A stretch of DNA of 11,854 bases, taken from the NCBI GenBank assembly GCA_003533545.1, contig DQEK01000092.1, positions 1 through 11,854 on the forward strand, read 5' to 3'. This DNA is from Acidobacteriota bacterium. GTDB taxonomy: Bacteria > Acidobacteriota > Vicinamibacteria > Vicinamibacterales > UBA8438. The notes beneath the pieces were generated by a model that was not told the DNA's origin, searched no databases, and saw only the letters and a list, made by a program, of their open reading frames with translations. This document shows, one piece after another, positions 7,319 to 11,854 of this stretch. The translations under genes and the position numbers were made by a program. Within the stretch, counting starts at the first letter, position 1. Every line of letters begins with the position of its first letter.

Positions 7319-7365
7319 CTACAACCGCGTGTTGAATCTGAGAACAAGCGTGTAGAGTAGCATCG
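7319..7365. promoter_or_regulatory. Shared divergent promoter region of the DAO and AlkB genes
   Basis: Only 47 bp separate two divergent start codons, so both promoters must lie here or extend into coding sequence. Towards the AlkB gene, TTGAAT (7332-7337) and TAGAGT (7353-7358) are separated by 15 bp; initiation from them would give a very short or absent leader. No strong box is seen for the DAO gene and neither gene has a clear ribosome site. Confidence 0.3.
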
Positions 7366-8004
7366 ATGGCCGTTTGTCGTAACGAGGTCTACCCAGACGC
7401 CGTACATCTGCCAGGTTATCTCTCGCTTGCTGAGCAGCGCGTCCTTGCGGATCGATGCCGGACGATCGGCGAGGGGCCGGTGGGGTGGTATGTGCCGACG
7501 GTTCGCGGAGGCGGCAAGATGCGGGTCCGGATGGTTTGTCTAGGGCGGCACTGGAACGCTAGGACCTATCGTTATGAGGCCACGCGATGCGATTACGATG
7601 GTCGGCCGGCGCCACCGCTTCCAGCGGAACTGACTCAGCTGGCTGTGCGGATGGCCCAGGATGCCGGCATGCAGTTGTCGCCAGATGTTTGTATCCTTAA
7701 TTACTACGGCACAGGCGGTAAAATGGGTTTACATCAGGATAAGGACGAACGCCCAGAGACACTGGATGCCGGCGTTCCGCTCGTATCGGTGTCCCTTGGT
7801 GACACCGCGAAGTTCATCATGGGGGGGGTTACTCGGAAGGAGTCCACGGTGATGGTGCCACTGGCCTCCGGTGATGGATTTGTCTTTGGCGGACGGAGTC
7901 GGATGCGGTATCACGGGGTCGCCGCGCTCTTACCCGGCACGGGACCCCCGGAGTTACAGATTGCGGGGCGTTTCAACCTCACATTCAGGCAGGGAGCGGG
8001 CTGA
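7366..8004 (+). CDS. alkB: AlkB-family 2-oxoglutarate/Fe(II) dioxygenase (DNA/RNA alkylation repair)
   Basis: The 212-aa product matches E. coli AlkB closely in size and motifs. AlkB directly reverses 1-methyladenine, 3-methylcytosine and similar lesions by oxidative demethylation. The Fe(II) triad is visible: His123 and Asp125 in LHQDKDE, and His183 in MRYHGV. The 2-oxoglutarate-binding arginines lie in RFNLTFR (Arg202, Arg208), the same ending as E. coli AlkB. NYYGTGGKMGLHQ (112-124) matches the NxY strand before the HxD motif. The N-terminal region with WYVPTVRGGG (41-50) corresponds to the nucleotide-recognition lid. The gene stands alone and is not fused or adjacent to ada. A hairpin follows its stop. 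It is cytoplasmic. A different alkylated substrate cannot be excluded, but the full motif set favours canonical AlkB. Confidence 0.93.
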   Translation: MAVCRNEVYPDAVHLPGYLSLAEQRVLADRCRTIGEGPVGWYVPTVRGGGKMRVRMVCLGRHWNARTYRYEATRCDYDGRPAPPLPAELTQLAVRMAQDAGMQLSPDVCILNYYGTGGKMGLHQDKDERPETLDAGVPLVSVSLGDTAKFIMGGVTRKESTVMVPLASGDGFVFGGRSRMRYHGVAALLPGTGPPELQIAGRFNLTFRQGAG

Positions 8005-8006
8005 GT

Positions 8007-8028
8007 GGGCGTGGGGTGAGCCACGTCT
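8007..8028 (+). terminator. Hairpin after the alkB gene
   Basis: GGGCGTGG (8007-8014) and CCACGTCT (8021-8028) pair over eight positions including two G-T wobbles, with a six-base loop, starting two bases after the alkB stop. There is no long T-tract downstream, so it may be a weak or Rho-assisted terminator or an mRNA-stabilising end. GGTGA (8015-8019) can instead pair with TCACC (8029-8033). Confidence 0.4.
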
Positions 8029-8230
8029 TCACCGATAGCTCGGAGACCGAAGAGAGATCCAAGGGCCGAAATTCGGGAACAATCGACTTTCGAAGACTGC
8101 CAAACAAGTACCCACGAGCCAGTTCGCCCTCTGAAAATGCCATCTCGCAGGAAGGTGCAACCATTTTTTCAAGACCGCAGTTATCGTATGGTCGGCGGGG
8201 AGTATAGAGCGAAGCGCCACAGGAGTAATC
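8029..8230 (+). promoter_or_regulatory. Upstream region of the Tes-like radical SAM gene
   Basis: After the alkB hairpin about 200 bp carry no convincing gene. A T-run (8164-8169) and TATAGA (8203-8208), preceded 16 bp away by TTATCG (8181-8186), are the best promoter-like elements, but match consensus poorly. AGGAG at 8221-8225, five bases before the ATG at 8231, is a strong ribosome-binding site. I see no riboswitch or operator symmetry. Confidence 0.35.
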
Positions 8231-10312
8231 ATGCATAAGGCAATTAAGTATGTTGAGAAGGGCGTCACCCTGGTGGCTGATGCTGGGTTTCGGGCCTTCG
8301 ACTTTCTGAATCAGTTCAACCAGAGACCTGCGTTTACACCGGCCTGGGCTGATAAGCCGCTGCTAAAGTCGCACGAGAAGGTGAAGCCGCCGTTGGGGTG
8401 GCCGCGCGAGACCGATTCGTTGTGCCCGAAGTGTGTGCGTGAGATTCGGCAAGAGATTGTTGACGGCAAGCGGGACTATAAGATTCTCCTGAACGAGAAG
8501 GTTGGTGAGATCAAGGCAACCATCATCGAGCGAGACGGCAAGATACTGATGGTGAAGGACTGCCCGCAGCACGGCCACTTCGAAGACGTGATGGCCATGG
8601 ACACCGAGTTTTTCAAGCATCTCGAAGAGTCGTTTCCCGGCAGCGACATGCAGGCGCACAACGACGAAAAATTGCATAACCACGGTAGTAGCACCATCAA
8701 ATATGGCCGTGGCTCAGTGTTGACGGTCGACCTCACCAACCGGTGCAACATGATGTGCGACCCTTGTTTCATGGATGCGAACCAGGTCGGGTTTGTCCAT
8801 GAGCTTGATTGGGACGACATTAAAACACTGCTCGACAATGCCATCTCGATCAAGCCGCGGCGTCAGATGTCGGTGCAGTTCTCTGGAGGCGAGCCGAGCA
8901 TTTCACCTTACTTCCTTGACGCCATCCGTTATGCGCGGAAGGTTGGCTACAACAGCGTGCAGGCGGCGACTAACGGGATCGAATTTGCCAAGAGCCCGGA
9001 TTTTGCTCGTGCCGCGGCTGATGCTGGTTTGCGCTATGCGTATTTGCAGTTCGATGGCATCGGGAACGCCGCGAACTCGCACCGACTTGTCGGCAACTTG
9101 TTTGACGTGAAGCTGAGGGCCATCGAGAATCTGCACAGTGCTGGCGTCGACATCGTGCCGGTCATCACGATTCTCAATGGCATCAACAACGAGCAGGTAG
9201 GTCGTGTCGTGCAGTTTGCGCTCGACAATCCAAAAAAGATCAACTTCCTGTCATTCCAACCGGTGTCTTTCACCGGTCGCGACGAGGAAATCACTGACGA
9301 GCGTCGTCACGCGCAGCGGTACACGTTGTCGCACCTGGCCCACGATGTGAAGAACCAGACTGGCATAGGTGAGCCGATACGTGATTGGTTTCCGATCTCG
9401 TTTATGGGTACTTTCACCGATTCTGCCGATTACATGCACGGACCGCAGGCCGACTGGGGGCAGCTAAACTGTGGCTGCCATCCGAACTGCGGTATCGGAA
9501 TGGCGGTAATGATTGACAAGGAGACCAAGGAATCGGTGCCGGTGACCGCGTTTCTCAAGGCGGAGCGACTGGCGAAGGATCTTGGGCGGGTCAATGATGG
9601 AGGGCGCAGCCGGAAAGTATCTACGGTAGGTATGGCCTTGGCGCTCATACGTAACTACGACCCGTTTAAGTCCCCGACCCACTTCAAGCTGTGGGACCTC
9701 GTCCAGAAGTTCGACAAAACGTTCGGCGCATCCGGGAAAGACTACGGCAAGGTGACCGGAGACCGGACCCAGGACGATATTACTAAGCGCCGTGGGGACC
9801 GTTGGAACTTCCTGTTTATTGCCGGTATGTGGTTTCAGGATCTCTTCAACTACGATTTTCGTCGCACTGAGCGATGCATCATTCCATATGCGACTCAGGA
9901 GGGCGAGATTTCCTTTTGTGCCTACAACACTGGCGTGGGGTGGCGGAATATCATCGAGAAGATGCATATGACGGCCACGCTTACCAAGTGGTATGACGAA
10001 CATGGCCGCCACGAAATTTTCGCTGGTGGCAACGATGTCGACATGAAGAGTAAGGACCACAGCTTGGTGCTCGACCCTGACGCGGTTGCGGCTGGGCTTC
10101 AGACGGACCTAGATGAACAAGGTGTCGCTAAGAACGCCAGGCAGGAGAAGATCGAAGCCCGCGATAAGATGAAGGAACAGGCTGAAAACGATCGGATGGC
10201 GGCCCTGTACCGGCAGCACATCCTAAAGGAGGAGGCTCCGGCCCAGGGCGAAGTCATGCAGATTCAGGGACTCGGCGGCAAGAGGAAGGACGAGTCCGTC
10301 GGCGTAGGTTAG
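8231..10312 (+). CDS. Radical SAM enzyme, tetraether-lipid-synthase (Tes/MJ0619)-like
   Basis: The 693-aa protein has a radical SAM core with cluster cysteines C172, C176 and C179 in RCNMMCDPC and the SAM-contact motif FSGGEPS (217-223). Outside the core it carries extra metal-ligand patterns seen in the MJ0619/Tes class. An N-terminal CPKC (65-68) pairs with CPQHGHF (111-117, C111). A central NCGCHPNCG (413-421) supplies C414, C416 and C420. C-terminal C549 and C563 lie in RCIIPY and SFCAYN. Known Tes joins two lipid tails by radical C-C coupling and has auxiliary iron-sulfur clusters plus a mononuclear iron site. By analogy this protein may make membrane-spanning or otherwise coupled or alkylated lipids. 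It lacks a B12-binding domain. Residues 1-60 form an unusual extension with hydrophobic stretches (10-28), possibly for membrane contact. Residues 620-693 are a charged, probably coiled-coil tail. It is a single-gene unit with a strong ribosome site. The class is fairly secure; the lipid substrate is inference. Confidence 0.8.
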   Translation: MHKAIKYVEKGVTLVADAGFRAFDFLNQFNQRPAFTPAWADKPLLKSHEKVKPPLGWPRETDSLCPKCVREIRQEIVDGKRDYKILLNEKVGEIKATIIERDGKILMVKDCPQHGHFEDVMAMDTEFFKHLEESFPGSDMQAHNDEKLHNHGSSTIKYGRGSVLTVDLTNRCNMMCDPCFMDANQVGFVHELDWDDIKTLLDNAISIKPRRQMSVQFSGGEPSISPYFLDAIRYARKVGYNSVQAATNGIEFAKSPDFARAAADAGLRYAYLQFDGIGNAANSHRLVGNLFDVKLRAIENLHSAGVDIVPVITILNGINNEQVGRVVQFALDNPKKINFLSFQPVSFTGRDEEITDERRHAQRYTLSHLAHDVKNQTGIGEPIRDWFPISFMGTFTDSADYMHGPQADWGQLNCGCHPNCGIGMAVMIDKETKESVPVTAFLKAERLAKDLGRVNDGGRSRKVSTVGMALALIRNYDPFKSPTHFKLWDLVQKFDKTFGASGKDYGKVTGDRTQDDITKRRGDRWNFLFIAGMWFQDLFNYDFRRTERCIIPYATQEGEISFCAYNTGVGWRNIIEKMHMTATLTKWYDEHGRHEIFAGGNDVDMKSKDHSLVLDPDAVAAGLQTDLDEQGVAKNARQEKIEARDKMKEQAENDRMAALYRQHILKEEAPAQGEVMQIQGLGGKRKDESVGVG

Positions 10313-10322
10313 GCCGGTCCGT

Positions 10323-10356
10323 TCTCGAGGTGCCGTGTTTGTGCGGGAACTCGAGA
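10323..10356. terminator. Inverted repeat between convergent genes
   Basis: TCTCGAG (10323-10329) and CTCGAGA (10350-10356) are perfect inverted arms around a 20-base loop. The repeat lies in the 83-bp gap between the convergent radical SAM and acyl-CoA synthetase genes, the expected place for a two-way terminator. There is no T-tract and the loop is long, so the role is tentative. Confidence 0.25.
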
Positions 10357-10395
10357 GAGCCGGTCGCTCTTGGCCTGTTCGAGCGCCGCTGGGCA

Positions 10396-11854
10396 CTAGG
10401 CTTTCGCGACTATCACCGCGTCGAGGCCGATGAGTCCCTGACCAGCGGGCAGCGCCACGACCGGGTTCAACTCAGCGCTTTCGAGTTGGCCGCTGTGCTG
10501 GGCGGCGAAGCGCGACAGCGCAGCCAGCGCTGAGGCGAGCGCGTCGAGGTCACATCTAGGGAGCCCTCGCGCGCCGTCAAGCACCCCGAATCCCTGCAGT
10601 TCCCGCATCATCCGGTGGGCTTCTTCTTCGTCGAACGGGGCCACCCGAAAGCTCACGTCATTAAGTGTCTCGACGAAGATACCGCCGAGCCCGAACATCA
10701 CTACTGGCCCAAAGGTCGGATCGTCCTGCACGCCGAAAATTGTCTCGACTCCTCCCGTTACCATCGGAGACACCAGCACACCTTCGAGTCGGGCCTCCGG
10801 ATGGGCCATCTTGGTTCTGCCGGTGACGGCTACGAAGGCGCTCCTTACGTCGGTTGTGGTGTTGAGCGCCAATTCGACACCGCCGAACTCCGTCTTGTGT
10901 ACGATGTCCGGCGAGGCGATCTTGAGGGCTACCGGTAACCCCAGTTCAATCGCCGCCGCGACGGCCTCGTCGGCGGTGACACACACGCGCTCGTTGACCA
11001 CCGGAAGACCAGCGTCGGACAGTAGCCTCTTCGCGACGACCTCGCTAATCGGAGATGGTGGTAGATGTGTCTCGGACTGCCCAGCGATAGTCATCGAGGG
11101 TGCCCGCCGCGCGAATGCTTCACTGAACCTGGACAATGCGTCCACCGCGCGGACGGCGCGAGTCGGGTCCTCGAAGACCGGGCAACCGGACTCTTCGTAA
11201 CGGCTGACGACCTCCTTGGGGCCGACGATCGACAAGATCAGTAGGCAACTGGGGTGGGCCTCTTTCGCCAGGCGCAGGGTCTCGCTGATAGGGTCGACCA
11301 TGGTCTTGGCTGCGCCGACGAAGGTGAAGAACGCAACGATGGAATCGTAGGTCTCTTCTTCCAACATGACCTCGAGATTGGCACCTACGAGTTCAGGGTT
11401 GTTGAAGGCCTGAGCGGTGATGTCGACCGGATTCCGAGGGGAGGCAAACGGTAGCAGAGTCTTGAGTCTGGTCTGGGCTACGGCGCTCATCGGGGTTACC
11501 TCAAGCCCGCGTTCGACCGCTTCGTCGGCCATCTGGACGCCAACTCCACCGGAGATGCTCATCAGCCCAATCCGCCGGCTAGCAGGCAAGATGCCGAACG
11601 AGGCGGCGTAGGCGACGTCCAGCATCTCCTCAGTGTCCCGAGCTCGATAGACACCGAACTGCCGGAAGACACCGTCGTACACGGCATCGGTTCCAGCCAG
11701 CGATGCCGTATGCGAACGGACCGCGGCCGCGCCGACCCCAGTGCGTCCGACTTTCTGGAAAATCACCGGTTTGCCTTGCTGGTGGGCTAGAACGAGCGCT
11801 GCAAAGAATCGGTCCCGGTCGCTGATACCTTCCGCGTAAGCCACGATCACTGAG
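10396..11854 (-). CDS. ADP-forming acyl-CoA synthetase (acetate--CoA ligase type), C-terminal part
   Basis: The reading frame is open to the right edge, so the N-terminus, including the CoA-binding Rossmann domain, is missing; about 485 residues are visible. The family interconverts acyl-CoA, ADP and phosphate with acid, CoA and ATP through phospho-histidines. Counting from the GTG at 11850, SHTASLAG (46-53) carries His47, the expected phosphorylated histidine of the succinyl-CoA-ligase-like domain, followed by ISGGVGVQMADE (99-110). An ATP-grasp domain fills the C-terminal half. It starts near VAKRLLSDAGLP, contains KIASPDIVHKTEFGGV with the second mobile-loop histidine, then MFGLGG and ELNP. 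The order alpha-then-beta on one chain is that of fused archaeal and bacterial acyl-CoA synthetases. The GTG at 11850 is internal, not a start. Substrate range (acetate, branched or aromatic acids, or a pimeloyl-like acyl group) cannot be told. Confidence 0.88.
   Translation of the reverse strand, partial: SVIVAYAEGISDRDRFFAALVLAHQQGKPVIFQKVGRTGVGAAAVRSHTASLAGTDAVYDGVFRQFGVYRARDTEEMLDVAYAASFGILPASRRIGLMSISGGVGVQMADEAVERGLEVTPMSAVAQTRLKTLLPFASPRNPVDITAQAFNNPELVGANLEVMLEEETYDSIVAFFTFVGAAKTMVDPISETLRLAKEAHPSCLLILSIVGPKEVVSRYEESGCPVFEDPTRAVRAVDALSRFSEAFARRAPSMTIAGQSETHLPPSPISEVVAKRLLSDAGLPVVNERVCVTADEAVAAAIELGLPVALKIASPDIVHKTEFGGVELALNTTTDVRSAFVAVTGRTKMAHPEARLEGVLVSPMVTGGVETIFGVQDDPTFGPVVMFGLGGIFVETLNDVSFRVAPFDEEEAHRMMRELQGFGVLDGARGLPRCDLDALASALAALSRFAAQHSGQLESAELNPVVALPAGQGLIGLDAVIVAKA

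Noticed and set aside
7985..8268. Minus-strand frames in the alkB to Tes-like gap
   Set aside because: They have no motif and no ribosome site, and run into both neighbouring genes; composition looks random.
9464..10060. 198-aa antisense frame inside the Tes-like gene
   Set aside because: Lies wholly opposite a gene with strong motifs; no domain or ribosome site supports it.
10330..10533. 67-aa + strand frame after the Tes-like gene
   Set aside because: Mostly antisense to the acyl-CoA synthetase 3' end; starts inside the inverted repeat, no supporting motif.
11848..11850. GTG at the right edge as the start of the acyl-CoA synthetase
   Set aside because: The frame stays open to the window edge and the expected CoA-binding domain is missing, so this GTG is an internal valine codon of a truncated gene.

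Overview
The window is bacterial chromosomal DNA, moderately GC-rich by eye, densely coded, with short intergenic gaps and Shine-Dalgarno-like sites. It contains nine protein genes and no RNA gene, CRISPR array, insertion sequence or phage gene that I can recognise. The mix of an MsrPQ pair, a tetraether-lipid-synthase-like radical SAM enzyme, an ArsM-type methyltransferase and an ADP-forming acyl-CoA synthetase would fit an environmental lineage such as Acidobacteriota. That placement is a guess; nothing here is diagnostic of a phylum.

Layout. 28-468 (-) is a small DUF309 protein. It is divergent from a two-gene unit: a small stand-alone SET-domain protein (537-971, TTG start) and, three bases on, a YqiA-like alpha/beta hydrolase (975-1655). 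After a 192-bp gap comes the best-supported operon (1848-6100, +): Tat-exported molybdoenzyme MsrP, its haem membrane partner MsrQ, and a very large fusion enzyme. The fusion has a PqqD-like N-terminus, a radical SAM/SPASM core, a complete ArsM-type arsenite methyltransferase module with all four expected arsenic-site cysteines, and a cysteine-rich tail. A sarcosine-oxidase-type flavoprotein (6170-7318, -) converges on the fusion. An AlkB-type dioxygenase (7366-8004, +) diverges from the flavoprotein across only 47 bp. A hairpin follows alkB. Next is an independent 693-aa radical SAM protein (8231-10312, +) of the Tes/MJ0619-like class with its extra metal-binding cysteines. The window closes with the C-terminal part of an ADP-forming acyl-CoA synthetase (10396-11854, -), whose start lies beyond the right edge.

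How they may work together. MsrP/MsrQ repair oxidised methionine in the cell envelope with electrons from the quinone pool. The fusion enzyme joins radical SAM chemistry to arsenic methylation in one polypeptide. In known arsenosugar biosynthesis these jobs belong to separate ArsM and radical SAM proteins, so the fusion is the most likely unusual system here and probably makes an organoarsenical (or another thiophilic-element product). The Tes-like enzyme points to radical carbon-carbon joining of lipid chains. The SET protein, hydrolase, flavoprotein, AlkB and acyl-CoA synthetase have clear folds but unproven links to these two radical SAM enzymes. No stretch longer than about 230 bp lacks a gene.
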